From Paenibacillus sp. PCH8 (GTDB lineage Bacteria > Bacillota > Bacilli > Paenibacillales > Paenibacillaceae), in assembly GCF_002968835.1 (NCBI RefSeq), contig NZ_PKQK01000001.1, positions 2,480,001 to 2,544,000 of the forward strand: a DNA stretch of 64,000 bases, in the 5' to 3' direction. Shown one piece after another: positions 9,319 to 19,002 of this stretch. The translations under genes and the position numbers were made by a program. Positions within the stretch are counted from its first letter, which is position 1; each line of letters starts with the position of its first letter. A model generated the notes under the pieces. That model was not told the DNA's origin. It saw only the letters and a program-made list of their open reading frames with translations, and made no database searches.

Positions 9319-10893
9319 TTAACTGCAAGCGCAGTTCAGTATAGGTTTACGCGCAGCGGTCGTCTCATCCAGACGTGTTACGGGTGTTCCATAAGGTGCG
9401 TTGAGCACAAGTTCAGGTGTCTCTTTCGCTTCCTTTGCGATACGGATCATTGTATCAATGAACCCATCCAGCGTTTCTTTACTTTCGGTCTCTGTCGGCT
9501 CGATCATGATGCATTCCTCCACGTTGAGCGGGAAGTACACCGTAGGTGGGTGATATCCAAAATCAAGCAATCGTTTGGCAACGTCAAGTGTGCGCACACC
9601 ATACTGCTTCAATCCCCGACCAGACATGACAAATTCATGTTTGCATACGCCTGGATACGGAATCTCGTAGTAAGGTGCGAGACGCGCCATCATATAGTTG
9701 GCATTCAGCACTGCACACTCCGATACACGGCGTAGCCCTTCCGGTCCATAAGTGCGGATGTAGGCATAGGCGCGAACCAGAATACCAAAGTTGCCGTAGT
9801 AGGCTTTCACCCGACCAATGGATTGATCGCCTTCACGGTCGAGAGCATACTGGCTCTGTTCATTCTTGATTACCATCGGTTTAGGCAAGAACGGAATCAG
9901 TCGGTTTTTCACACCTACTGGTCCAGCTCCAGGGCCACCACCGCCATGAGGGGTACTCATCGTTTTGTGCAAGTTCAAGTGCACTACATCAAAGCCCATA
10001 TCGCCCGGACGAGCAATGCCCATAATGGCATTGGAGTTGGCTCCATCGTAGTATAGCAAGCCACCAGCCTGGTGCACGATGGATGCAATTTCCTGAATGT
10101 CTTTCTCAAACAAACCAAGGGTATTCGGGTTCGTCAGCATCAGTGCGGCAGTATCTGAACCAACGGCTGCGCGGAGTGCGTCCAGATCGACCAGTCCGTC
10201 TGCGCGGGATGGAATCGTCACGGTCTCAAATCCTGCAACGGTTGCACTTGCCGGGTTCGTGCCGTGCGAAGAGTCAGGTACGATCACTTTGGTACGCTGT
10301 TCACCACGACCTTCGTGATAAGCCCGAATCATCATGAGTCCAGTCCATTCGCCATGAGCACCAGCGGCTGGTTGCAGGGTCACCGCATCCATACCGGTCA
10401 GACCTGCAAGGTCGTTTTGTAAGGTGTACAACAGTTCGAGTGCGCCCTGAATGCTGGATTCATGCTGATACGGATGAATTTTGGCGAATCCATTATACCG
10501 TGCGACATCTTCATTAATCTTCGGGTTATATTTCATGGTACATGAGCCCAGTGGGTAGAAACCGTTGTCTACCCCGAAGTTACGACGAGACAGAGCAGTA
10601 TAGTGTCGAATGACATCCACCTCAAACACTTCTGGCAGTGCTGCTGCCTCCGAACGAAGCATTTCCCGGGGAATCAAAGTGTCAGGAGCCAGACGAGGCA
10701 CGTCACATTCCGGCAGGGAATAAGCGACACGTCCAGGACTACTTAGTTCAAAGATCAATGTTTGCTCCGGAGCAGGAGATAAGGTCTGTGCACTGAATGT
10801 TGCCTCTCTCTCAGGTTGAGCTGAAGTGGAGAAGGAGGTAGCCGTTTCGGATGGTCCTTGTGCTGATGTTGTCGTCGTCGTTTCCTGAGTCAC
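9319..10893 (-). CDS. gcvPB: Glycine dehydrogenase (decarboxylating) subunit 2
   Basis: With GcvPA forms the P-protein of the glycine cleavage system: PLP-dependent decarboxylation of glycine and transfer of aminomethyl to lipoyl-GcvH. PLP-binding Lys310 lies in [18 protein letters not shown], and [13 protein letters not shown] is typical of the family. The protein is 524 residues, longer than the usual 485-490, because of a Thr/Ser/Gln/Pro-rich N-terminal extension of about 45 residues before [11 protein letters not shown], where other family members begin. It overlaps gcvPA by 4 bp and is last in the operon. Confidence 0.95.
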   Translation of the reverse strand: MTQETTTTTSAQGPSETATSFSTSAQPEREATFSAQTLSPAPEQTLIFELSSPGRVAYSLPECDVPRLAPDTLIPREMLRSEAAALPEVFEVDVIRHYTALSRRNFGVDNGFYPLGSCTMKYNPKINEDVARYNGFAKIHPYQHESSIQGALELLYTLQNDLAGLTGMDAVTLQPAAGAHGEWTGLMMIRAYHEGRGEQRTKVIVPDSSHGTNPASATVAGFETVTIPSRADGLVDLDALRAAVGSDTAALMLTNPNTLGLFEKDIQEIASIVHQAGGLLYYDGANSNAIMGIARPGDMGFDVVHLNLHKTMSTPHGGGGPGAGPVGVKNRLIPFLPKPMVIKNEQSQYALDREGDQSIGRVKAYYGNFGILVRAYAYIRTYGPEGLRRVSECAVLNANYMMARLAPYYEIPYPGVCKHEFVMSGRGLKQYGVRTLDVAKRLLDFGYHPPTVYFPLNVEECIMIEPTETESKETLDGFIDTMIRIAKEAKETPELVLNAPYGTPVTRLDETTAARKPILNCACS

Positions 10894-12245
10894 AGCGATC
10901 CCTCCAATGCTCGTGCGAATTCGTCAATCTCTTCCTTACTGCGTCGTTCGGTAACAGCAATCAGCATATGTCCGGCAAGCTCCGGATAATCACGTCCAAG
11001 TTCGTAGCCACCAATAAAGCCCGCATCCAGCAGTTTCAGTTGAAGGGCATCCACGTCGGTTCCTTCAGGAAGTTTAATCACAAACTCATTGAATGTTGGT
11101 GCATTAAACGTCAGGCTAATGCCTGAAATCGCAGTTAATGTATTCAGGGTGTAATGACTCTTTTGCAGATTCAGATCCGCGACATCAATCATGCCCTGTT
11201 TACCCATAATGGACATATACACGGATGCACTCAAGGCGAGCAACGCCTGATTGGAACAGATGTTAGAGGTCGCCTTTTCGCGGCGAATGTGTTGTTCACG
11301 TGCTTGCAGTGTGAGTACAAATCCACGCTTGCCATTGCGATCGGTGGTCTGGCCCACGATGCGGCCAGGAATCCGGCGCATATGAGCCTGGGATACGGCG
11401 AAATATCCGCATGTAGGGCCGCCGAGCGAAGCGGCGATGCCAAGTGGCTGCGCATCGCCAACGACGATGTCAGCACCCAGGTTGCCTGGGGCTTCCAGCA
11501 GGCCCAGCGATAGCGGGTTAGCACTTACGACGAGCAGACCCTTGTGCGCATGCACGAGGTCGGCAGCATGTTTTACATTTTCCACGGCACCGAAGAAGTT
11601 CGGGCTCTGGATCATGACCGCTGCGGTATCGTCCGAGATGGCGGCTTGCAGGGCAACCCAGTCAGTTACTCCATCCTTATAGCCAATCTCAACAATCTCC
11701 AGACTCAGTCCGCGTGCATAAGCTTGCAATACCTGACGTGCTTCCGGATGCACGGTGCGGGATACGATGAGCTGTTTCCGACGAGTTGCTGCTGCGGCCA
11801 GATTACCAGCTTCTGCAAAGGCAGTTGCACCGTCATACATGCTCGCATTGGCTACAGCCATGCCCGTTAATTCACAGATGTACGATTGAAATTCGAAGAT
11901 GGCCTGTAGTTCACCTTGGCTGATCTCAGGCTGATAAGGTGTATAGGCGGTATAGAACTCGGAACGGGAAATGACATGATTAATGACGGAAGGCACATGA
12001 TGATCGTATATGCCTGCGCCTAGGAAGCTGGCGTGTGTTTCGAAATTGGCGTTGGCGCCAGCTTGTTTGGACATGTGACGTGTCAGCGCATATTCATCGA
12101 GTTTGGAGGAAACGGGCAGTTTGCCCTGATAGCGAATCTCTTTCGGAATGTCCTGAAACAGATCCTCCAGCATATCCACGCCGATCGTTGCGAGCATGGC
12201 ACTCTGATCCTGCTCGGTCATGGGAATGTAGCGGTGCTTGCTCAT
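10890..12245 (-). CDS. gcvPA: Glycine dehydrogenase (decarboxylating) subunit 1
   Basis: N-terminal half of the split P-protein of glycine cleavage, as in other Firmicutes. The product is 451 residues, the standard size. It begins [14 protein letters not shown], typical of the family, and retains [20 protein letters not shown] and [23 protein letters not shown]. It overlaps gcvT upstream and gcvPB downstream by 4 bp each (ATGA), so all three are translationally coupled. Control is through the glycine riboswitch upstream of gcvT. Confidence 0.96.
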   Translation of the reverse strand: MSKHRYIPMTEQDQSAMLATIGVDMLEDLFQDIPKEIRYQGKLPVSSKLDEYALTRHMSKQAGANANFETHASFLGAGIYDHHVPSVINHVISRSEFYTAYTPYQPEISQGELQAIFEFQSYICELTGMAVANASMYDGATAFAEAGNLAAAATRRKQLIVSRTVHPEARQVLQAYARGLSLEIVEIGYKDGVTDWVALQAAISDDTAAVMIQSPNFFGAVENVKHAADLVHAHKGLLVVSANPLSLGLLEAPGNLGADIVVGDAQPLGIAASLGGPTCGYFAVSQAHMRRIPGRIVGQTTDRNGKRGFVLTLQAREQHIRREKATSNICSNQALLALSASVYMSIMGKQGMIDVADLNLQKSHYTLNTLTAISGISLTFNAPTFNEFVIKLPEGTDVDALQLKLLDAGFIGGYELGRDYPELAGHMLIAVTERRSKEEIDEFARALEGSL

Positions 12246-13378
12246 GCTTGATCAGCTCCTTGAGTAGGTGTCTTTGACGAACGTGGCCGTTTATGAAAAG
12301 GGGTCTTCACGACCTCGGCTTTCAGCTTCTTGCCGCGGATCTCAATCTCAAGCTGGGTTCCCAGCGCAGCATATTTGCTGTCGATAAGGGCAAGGCCCAG
12401 ATTACGCTTCAGTGTAGGCGACTGCGTGCCTGTCGTCACTTCACCAATCTGTACGCCTTCCGCGTAGATCGGATAGTGGGGGCGGGGAATACCGCGCTCC
12501 AGCACTTCGATGCCGACCAACTTGCGGGCAGGGCCGTCATTTTTTTGCTGTAACAGCGCTTCGTATCCGATAAAAGGTCCGGCATTCAGCTTCACGAACA
12601 TGCCAACGCCAGCTTCGAGAGGAGAGATGGTTGCCGATAATTCCTGTCCGTACAGCGGAAGCTTGGCTTCAAAGCGCAGAGTATCCCTTGCACCAAGTCC
12701 GGTCGGCACCAATCCCTGGCCTTCTCCAGCCTGCATTAATTGATTCCAGACCGCAGCGGCCTGGTCCGCAGGTATATAGAGTTCAAATCCGTCTTCACCG
12801 GTATAGCCGGTGCGAGACAGCAGCAATGGTACACCGCATACTTCAACATCCTGTACAAATCGGAAAGGCTCAATCGTGGATACATCGATATCTGTAACTT
12901 TTCCAATAATATCAACAGCCAGTGGGCCTTGCAGGGCCAGTAGAGCTGTCTGCTCCGAATCGTTAGTCATGTTCACGCCAGGGATCAGATGCTCTTGTAA
13001 CCATGCCCAATCCTTGGCGATATTGGAGGCGTTAACGACAAGCATATAGTGCTGATCTTTCAGCTTATACACGAGCAGATCATCCACCACACCGCCATCG
13101 GGATAACACATCAGGGTATACTGGGCTTGACCGGAAACCAGCGCGGTCACATCATTGGTCATCAGTTGTTGCAAAAAAGCTTCAGCCTGTTCACCTTGTA
13201 CCGTGAATTCGCCCATATGGGATACATCGAACAATCCGGCACGCTCACGTACAGCTTCATGTTCTTTCTGGATTCCGCTGAATTGCACAGGAAGCTCCCA
13301 GCCTCCAAAATCAATGCACCGTACGCCTTCATATTGCTGATACAGGGAGAAGAGTGGTGTTCTAAGCAAATCGGACAT
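12242..13378 (-). CDS. gcvT: Aminomethyltransferase (glycine cleavage T protein)
   Basis: Moves the aminomethyl carbon from lipoyl-GcvH to tetrahydrofolate, releasing ammonia and making 5,10-methylene-THF. The 378-residue product starts MSDLLRTPLFSLYQQYEGVRCIDFGGWELPVQ. It has the folate-binding RAGLFDVSHMGEF and the C-terminal GEVTTGTQSPTLKRNLGLALI motifs. A GAGGTGAT ribosome site precedes the ATG. First gene of the operon, about 210 bp downstream of the riboswitch. A basic tail ([16 protein letters not shown]) slightly lengthens the C-terminus. Confidence 0.96.
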   Translation of the reverse strand: MSDLLRTPLFSLYQQYEGVRCIDFGGWELPVQFSGIQKEHEAVRERAGLFDVSHMGEFTVQGEQAEAFLQQLMTNDVTALVSGQAQYTLMCYPDGGVVDDLLVYKLKDQHYMLVVNASNIAKDWAWLQEHLIPGVNMTNDSEQTALLALQGPLAVDIIGKVTDIDVSTIEPFRFVQDVEVCGVPLLLSRTGYTGEDGFELYIPADQAAAVWNQLMQAGEGQGLVPTGLGARDTLRFEAKLPLYGQELSATISPLEAGVGMFVKLNAGPFIGYEALLQQKNDGPARKLVGIEVLERGIPRPHYPIYAEGVQIGEVTTGTQSPTLKRNLGLALIDSKYAALGTQLEIEIRGKKLKAEVVKTPFHKRPRSSKTPTQGADQA

Positions 13379-13531
13379 TATATCACCTCGTCATGGGCCG
13401 TCAACCGGCCGAATATGGAATCGTGGATCAATGAACCAGGGTATTTATAAATTTTCATTTAGAGATCTTTAGTAGATAAGTATGGTAAGGCAGCTATGAC
13501 AGCGCCGATCTGAATCCTGTTTTTCGTTTTT

Positions 13532-13601
13532 GGGAAAAAGGAAAAGGACAGGCCAAAGAATCGGCATGCCAAGTAGCACGCTGTATTCTAAGGCTCTGTC
13601 C
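13532..13601 (-). terminator. Expression-platform terminator of the glycine riboswitch
   Basis: On the minus strand GGACAG-A-GCC (13601-13592) can pair with GGCCTGTCC (13554-13546) with one bulged A, followed by a T-rich tract. The 5' arm is the 3' end of the second aptamer, so aptamer closure and terminator compete. That predicts glycine turns the operon on. Confidence 0.7.
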
Positions 13602-13815
13602 CTTGTACCTGAGAGTTACCCCGCCGCCATCTTGCAGCAGGTTTCCCCTTGGGTGATCATAACGCCCGCACAGGGCGAATAGATGCTCTCCAGAGTTGCG
13701 TCCCGTAAAAGTCCTTTTGCCTGAGAGATTCACCCCCGCTTATCGGTGGTTTACTCCTTCGGCGTCGCCTCATGCACATCCCGAATGGGGTATCACGGGC
13801 AATCTCTCCCTTTAC
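13590..13815 (-). promoter_or_regulatory. Tandem glycine riboswitch (gcvT element)
   Basis: Two consecutive glycine aptamers are read on the minus strand. The first runs from GGGAGAGATT to CTCTCAGGCAAAAGGAC, the second from TGGAGAGCA to AACTCTCAGGTACAAGG. Tandem glycine riboswitches commonly control gcvT operons in Firmicutes. Confidence 0.93.
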
Positions 13816-13864
13816 ATTCATCCGCGGGTTACACATCGTTCAATAAACATAAGTTACTCCTCTC

Positions 13865-13894
13865 ATTAAAACGTGAATCCCCTGTTGATGTCAA
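13865..13894 (-). promoter_or_regulatory. Sigma-A promoter of the gcvT operon
   Basis: Minus-strand TTGACA (13894-13889), an 18-nt spacer and TTTAAT (13870-13865). It ends about 50 nt before the first aptamer. The rest of 13895-14165 holds the gcvH promoter region, with TTGACA at 14068-14073 but only a poor -10 near 14092. Confidence 0.65.
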
Positions 13895-14165
13895 GAACGA
13901 TATCATAGAACATGAATAGAAACCGAATATTTAATGGGTATATGATATTATTGTTCGTGTAATTCAAAAGACTGCGCTTACTATTCTAATATTCACCAGT
14001 ATATGTAGAAATAGTGTATTCTGTTTGCGGTTATTGGAGGTGAATCCTAATTAAATTGTAAGGTATCTTGACATTTGAATCCGAAATATCATACGCTATA
14101 TTCTGGGAAAAAGGTTAAGGCCAAAGAATGCATGCACTCATTAATGAAAAGCGAGGCGGATATCG

Positions 14166-14558
14166 ATGAGCGAATTGAGAAGTGATTTCCTGTACAGTGA
14201 AGAGCACGAATGGGTGCAAACCGTAGGGGAGGATACTGTACGTATTGGCATTACCGAGTTCGCACAGCATCAGCTGGGTGACATTGTGTTTGTGGAATTG
14301 CCTGACCTTGAATCGAATGTAAAGGCAGAAGGCAGCATTGGAACGATTGAATCGGTCAAAACGGTGTCAGATCTGTTCTCCCCGGTCAATGGTTCAATTA
14401 TTGCGGTCAATGATTCACTACAGGATTCACCTGAGTTGGTGAACAGCTCTCCCTACAAAGAAGGCTGGATGATCGAGATCCGTGTTGAAGGAGATCTGAC
14501 AGCAGCATTGTCCACTTTGATGAATGCGGACGCATATCGCAAACATACCGAAGAGTAG
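14166..14558 (+). CDS. gcvH: Glycine cleavage system H protein
   Basis: Lipoylated shuttle that carries the aminomethyl group between P- and T-proteins; in B. subtilis it is also the entry point of lipoyl groups for other complexes. The 130-residue product has lipoyl Lys65 in GTIESVKTVSDLFSPV and the family start YSEEHEWVQ. It is transcribed away from gcvT-gcvPA-gcvPB and has its own leader, so it escapes the glycine riboswitch. That fits a protein needed for lipoate metabolism even without glycine. It ends at a strong terminator. Confidence 0.96.
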   Translation: MSELRSDFLYSEEHEWVQTVGEDTVRIGITEFAQHQLGDIVFVELPDLESNVKAEGSIGTIESVKTVSDLFSPVNGSIIAVNDSLQDSPELVNSSPYKEGWMIEIRVEGDLTAALSTLMNADAYRKHTEE

Positions 14559-14626
14559 AATCAACGAACTTGTACTTATTAACATATGATATATAACACA
14601 ACGAGAGTTGCTTCATGTTGTTTCCA

Positions 14627-14660
14627 CCTGTGCGAGCCTGATGCTTGCACGGGTTTTTTG
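14627..14660 (+). terminator. Terminator of gcvH
   Basis: An 11-bp stem (14627-14637 with 14643-14653), a 5-nt loop and six T. Confidence 0.88.
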
Positions 14661-14844
14661 TGTTTTCCGAGGACCGTTTGGCGCGCTGATCCAAGCTGAG
14701 TTGGCATGTTAATAAGTGAATTGGAGCAAGCTATTGAGTAGAAATTGATTCTGGAAATGATATAAATCATAGGCGAGAAAAGCCTTGTATATCAACGGAT
14801 TTAACCAATATGCCTAGATAAAAACGATTACATAACCTAATGTT

Positions 14845-14876
14845 GTCATGATCGTTCATGACGAAAGTACGCTTTC
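14845..14876. promoter_or_regulatory. Paired inverted repeats upstream of mtlA, candidate MtlR operator
   Basis: GTCATGA-TCGT-TCATGAC (14845-14862, perfect) is followed directly by GAAAG-TACG-CTTTC (14863-14876, perfect). They lie 100-130 bp upstream of mtlA. MtlR binds DNA upstream of mtlA in Bacillus and Geobacillus; assigning this site to MtlR is inference. Confidence 0.45.
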
Positions 14877-14976
14877 ATTTTATTGAACAAGAGAGCATTC
14901 TCGCTTAGGATTACAGCAGGGGAGAGATGATACCCCTTTCAATATCATAATCAATTGATCCGAGGAGGATAATACA

Positions 14977-16431
14977 ATGAGTAATTTGGACCAATCGTCC
15001 AATTCCAAAGGTGGGCTACGGGTAGGTGTGCAACGTTTCGGCCGATTCCTGAGTGGTATGGTTATGCCCAATATGGGAGCATTTATCGCCTGGGGATTAA
15101 TTACGGCCATGTTTATCAAAACAGGCTGGTTCCCTAACGAGACTCTTTCACAGCTCGTTGATCCCATGATCAAATATTTGCTGCCGCTGCTGATCGGTTA
15201 CACCGGGGGTACGATGGTGCATGGTCAGCGTGGCGGTGTCGTAGGTGCCATCATGACCATAGGGGTCATTGTGGGTAGTGATATCCCGATGTTCCTCGGC
15301 GCCATGATTGCCGGGCCACTCGCAGCATGGATTATCAAACAATTTGATAAAGCCGTTGAAGGCAAAATCAGAGCCGGATTTGAAATGTTGGTCAACAACT
15401 TCTCAGCAGGTATTATTGGCGGGATCTTGGGAATTTTTGCGCTACTGGGCATCGGGCCTGCTGTAGAAGCGATTAGCAAAGTATTATCATCTGGAGTCCA
15501 GGGCTTAATGAATCTCGGTTTGTTGCCGCTGGTCAACCTGATTATTGAACCAGGTAAAGTATTGTTCCTGAACAATGCAATCAATCACGGGATTCTAACC
15601 CCCATTGCAACAGATCAAGCGAGAGAATTAGGGCAATCCGTATTATACATGCTTGAATCCAACCCGGGTCCGGGACTGGGTATCTTGCTTGCTTACTGCT
15701 TCTTCGGACGCGGAATGGCCAAATCTTCTGCACCCGGTGCGGTTATCATTCATTTCTTCGGGGGAATTCACGAGATTTACTTCCCTTACATTCTAATGAG
15801 ACCTATTCTGATTCTTGCCGCAATCGCAGGCGGCGTTGCAGGTACATTAACATTTATGCTTACCGGAGCAGGGCTTGTCTCTGCACCATCACCGGGTAGT
15901 ATCATCGCGTATTCCCTTTTAACACCAAGAGGTGGATACCTCCCCATGCTCGCAGGGGTGCTTGTAGCAGCGGTAGTTTCCTTCCTGATTGCAGCACTGT
16001 TGTTAAAAACAGGAAAACAAAAGGATGAGGATCTGGAGTCTGCATCCGGTCGAATGAAAGATATGAAGAGTCAAGGAGCTACGCCAAATGCTGCCATTAC
16101 GGCTAATCATCGTGAAGCAGACAGAGCCGCAGATATGGCTTCTCCTACAGTGAAAACAGATGTGAAGAAGATTGTCTTCTCCTGTGATGCAGGCATGGGA
16201 TCGAGTGCCATGGGCGCTTCCATTCTACGTAAGAAGATGAAGGCAGAGGGGATTGACGTTACGGTGACCAATACGGCCATCAGTGATATCCCGCAGGATG
16301 CAGATGTGGTTATTACACAACAAGTATTAACGGATCGTGCTCGCTCCGTCGCGCCGAACGCAGAACATATATCCATTGACAACTTCCTAAAAAGCCCGGA
16401 ATACGATGCGCTCGTTGAACGTCTGAAATAA
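14977..16431 (+). CDS. mtlA: PTS mannitol-specific EIICB
   Basis: Membrane transporter that imports mannitol as mannitol 1-phosphate. The EIIC domain (about residues 15-345) is hydrophobic and contains the GGIHEIYFPYIL motif diagnostic of mannitol/fructose-type EIIC. After a charged linker comes EIIB (about 390-484) with phospho-Cys403 in FSCDAGMGSSAMG. EIIA is separate (mtlF), as in B. subtilis. 484 residues is normal. First gene of mtlA-mtlR-mtlF-mtlD. Confidence 0.95.
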   Translation: MSNLDQSSNSKGGLRVGVQRFGRFLSGMVMPNMGAFIAWGLITAMFIKTGWFPNETLSQLVDPMIKYLLPLLIGYTGGTMVHGQRGGVVGAIMTIGVIVGSDIPMFLGAMIAGPLAAWIIKQFDKAVEGKIRAGFEMLVNNFSAGIIGGILGIFALLGIGPAVEAISKVLSSGVQGLMNLGLLPLVNLIIEPGKVLFLNNAINHGILTPIATDQARELGQSVLYMLESNPGPGLGILLAYCFFGRGMAKSSAPGAVIIHFFGGIHEIYFPYILMRPILILAAIAGGVAGTLTFMLTGAGLVSAPSPGSIIAYSLLTPRGGYLPMLAGVLVAAVVSFLIAALLLKTGKQKDEDLESASGRMKDMKSQGATPNAAITANHREADRAADMASPTVKTDVKKIVFSCDAGMGSSAMGASILRKKMKAEGIDVTVTNTAISDIPQDADVVITQQVLTDRARSVAPNAEHISIDNFLKSPEYDALVERLK

Positions 16432-16469
16432 TTGGACGCATTCGTCTTCCCTGAGTCGGAGGCTGAGCT

Positions 16470-17030
16470 ATGAGTATTACCAAAAGACAACGTGAAATCG
16501 TGGAGTTTCTGCTGGAACATCCACATGAAGTGACTGCTGGCGAAATCGCTGTAGAAGTCAAGGTCAGTACCCGAACGGTTCACCGGGAACTTCAGATGAT
16601 CGAACAATGGCTAGAACCTTTGGGTATGAGGCTGGAAAAAAAATCAGGAACCGGTATTCGAATCGATTCCGGTTCCGATGATCTAACTGTATTGCGCCAG
16701 CAACTGGAGGGTAAAGAAGTTGTAGAGTTTACGCCGGAAGAGCGTAAGCTCTTCATACTTTGTATCCTGCTTGATGAGTCGGAGCCTGTGAAGTTGCTGG
16801 CCCTGGCTTCGGATCTGAAAGTGACCGTGTCCACCGTAACCAATGATCTCGATGATCTGGAGTCACGAATTCGTCAGGCTGGACTGAAGCTGGTTCGCAG
16901 ACGTGGATATGGTGTCAAGATGAACGGAAGTGAGACGACTCATCGGACAGCGATAGCTGCACTCGCCCTGGAGTTTCTGGATGAGACCGATCTGTTCGGA
17001 AGACAGCCCGAGCAAGGGGCTCCATCGTAA
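16470..17030 (+). pseudogene. mtlR: Mannitol operon activator MtlR, N-terminal fragment
   Basis: First part of a frameshifted mtlR. Residues 1-60 are an HTH_11-type DNA-binding domain (TAGEIAVEVKVSTRTVHRELQ); a second HTH lies at about 85-150 (KVTVSTVTNDLDDLE). The frame stops at 17028-17030 after EQGAPS. Homologous sequence continues at once in the frame one base back, reading SIVNQKLLDMIGHGDVL. One extra G in the G-run at 17016-17019 would join the two into EQGGSIVNQ and give a 700-residue MtlR, the normal size (about 695). As sequenced, the DNA-binding half is separated from its regulatory half. Could be a sequencing error. Confidence 0.85.
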
Positions 17031-17047
17031 ACCAAAAACTGCTGGAT

Positions 17048-18571
17048 ATGATCGGACACGGCGATGTTCTTACAGTGGAGAATGCGTTGTGGCAGCCGGA
17101 TATCGAATGGCTGGAGAACATCCCGGAGCGGCAGTACATGAAGCTGCTGATTCGATTATCTGTAGCCGTTGTCCGTATTCGTAAAGGCTTTGGTATTGGC
17201 CGGAACTCTCCCCGAGAGAAAACGGGAAATCATGATGACGAGCAGGCTGAGAACAAGGTACCACCTTATATGGCTTCACGCTTGTGCGGTGTTCTATCCA
17301 CCCAACTTGGGCTGACGTTTTCTCAAGATGAGCAAGCTTATTTTCACCAATTATTGATTGAGACACAGCAGCGGATACATTCGTCACGGTTGTTGCCGGT
17401 AGACGACTTGATTTTACTGGATAGGGTACATTCACTGCTGGATCAGATGCAGCAGAGAACTCATTATGCCTTTCATGAGGATCGTTTGCTTCGTGAAGGG
17501 CTGATTGGTCATATGCAGCCTGTAATGGAGCGAATTGAAGGACAGCAGGTGATTCGTAATCCGCTGTTGCAACAGATTCGCAAGGATTATGATTCACTCT
17601 TCGAAGATGTCAAACAATCGGTGCATCAAGCATGGCCAGGCATGGACGTCCCGGATGAAGAGATTGGATTTTTAGTGATGCATTTTGGAGCTTCCATCGA
17701 GAGGTTGCGTGCATTGAAACAGGAAATCAGGGCGATCATTGTGTGTACAAGCGGAATCGGATCATCGCGGATGCTTTCCAGTCGGCTGACGAAAGAGATT
17801 CCCGAGATTCGTATCGTAGATAGTGTGTCCTGGTACGAAGCTGCCCGGATCCCCACGGATGAATATGACCTGGTGTTATCTACTGTCGATCTGCCAATGG
17901 ATAAGCATCAGTATTACAAGGTCAGTCCGCTGCTCACAGTAGAAGAGAGTGAGCAGCTACGTCATTTTATTAGAACAACAACGTTACAGCGGGAGCGTAA
18001 GAAGCCCCGTGAAGCTGAGGTTCAGACGACAAATCGGTACTCCGAGTCCGAGGGCATGGAAGCAACTCTTATCGAAATTGTCCAAATTATAGGCAAATTC
18101 CATGTATTCCCATTGGACAACAAAGAGTACGGATTCTATGAAACTGTACATGCGATGTGTAAGGTACTCCATGGATCAGGTGTGTTGAAGGAACCCGAGG
18201 AGATCGCGAAACGTTTGGAGGCCCGTGAAGCAGTAGGGAGCCAGAAGATTCCTGGCACAACACTTGCGCTGTTTCATACACGCAGCGAGGGCATCTACAG
18301 GCCGTCCATCAGCCTGTTTCAGCTAACCGAGCCGCTCCTTTGTACACCGGATGATCCTGCTGGGGTTACCCACATCCTCTTGATGCTTGGTCCCCGAGAA
18401 TTATCCAAGGAAAGCCTGGAGGTTCTCAGTGAGATCAGTGCTCTGTTATTGCAGGAAGAGATGATTACATTGTTGGAAAAGGGAATCAGGGATGAACTTA
18501 TTCATTACCTGTCCCAGGAACTCGTTGGATTTTATCGCAGTAAAACCGAAATTGGAGGTCAACCATTATGA
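17048..18571 (+). pseudogene. mtlR: Mannitol operon activator MtlR, C-terminal fragment
   Basis: Second part of the split mtlR; coding sequence is in frame from about 17018, and the ATG at 17048 has no proper ribosome site. It contains PRD1 and PRD2 (about fragment residues 20-220, e.g. EIGFLVMHFGASIERLR), an EIIB(Gat)-like domain with Cys in IIVCTSGIGSSRML, and an EIIA(Mtl)-like domain with His in ALFHTRSEG. In Bacillus MtlR these are the sites sensed or phosphorylated by the mannitol and general PTS. It overlaps mtlF by 4 bp. If the frameshift is real, induction of the operon by mannitol should be impaired. Confidence 0.85.
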
Positions 18572-19002
18572 GTATGTTAACCACAGATAAAGTCATCATG
18601 AATGCGACGGCTCAGGACAAATACGAAGCGATTCGTATGGCAGGACAGATTCTGAAGGATGCGGGACATATTACCGTTGATTATATCGACAAGATGATTG
18701 AACGTGAGGAGATTGTCTCGACCTATGTAGGGAACGGCCTTGCAATCCCACACGGGACGAAGGAATCCAAATCCTTCATTATATCTACAGGTATCTCTGT
18801 CATTCAGTATCCACAGGGTGTTGATTTTGGAGAAGAAAAAGCCTATATGGTCATTGGTATCGCGGCTCAAGGCGGGGAACATATGGAGATCCTGACCAGC
18901 ATTGCGGTGATCTGTGCGGAAGATGAGAACATGGAGGCTCTGCGTTTGGCGAAAACAGCCGAAGAAGTTATCGCAATTCTGGAAAGCGAAATGGAGCTAT
19001 GA
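18568..19002 (+). CDS. mtlF: PTS mannitol-specific EIIA
   Basis: Cytoplasmic phosphocarrier that takes phosphate from HPr and passes it to the EIIB domain of MtlA. The 144-residue product has active-site His62 in GLAIPHGTKE, typical of the fructose/mannitol EIIA fold. ATG 18568 follows TTGGAGGTC and overlaps mtlR by 4 bp; its own stop overlaps mtlD by 4 bp. This coupling through mtlR-mtlF-mtlD supports one operon. Confidence 0.95.
   Translation: MSMLTTDKVIMNATAQDKYEAIRMAGQILKDAGHITVDYIDKMIEREEIVSTYVGNGLAIPHGTKESKSFIISTGISVIQYPQGVDFGEEKAYMVIGIAAQGGEHMEILTSIAVICAEDENMEALRLAKTAEEVIAILESEMEL

Larger units (their letters stand above)
14559..14976. other. Intergenic region gcvH/mtlA
   Basis: Holds the gcvH terminator (14627-14660), then 180 bp without signals, then the inverted repeats at 14845-14876. 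The mtlA ribosome site CGAGGAGGAT ends 8 bases before its ATG. No clear sigma-A pair was found; an activator-dependent promoter would fit MtlR. Confidence 0.5.
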
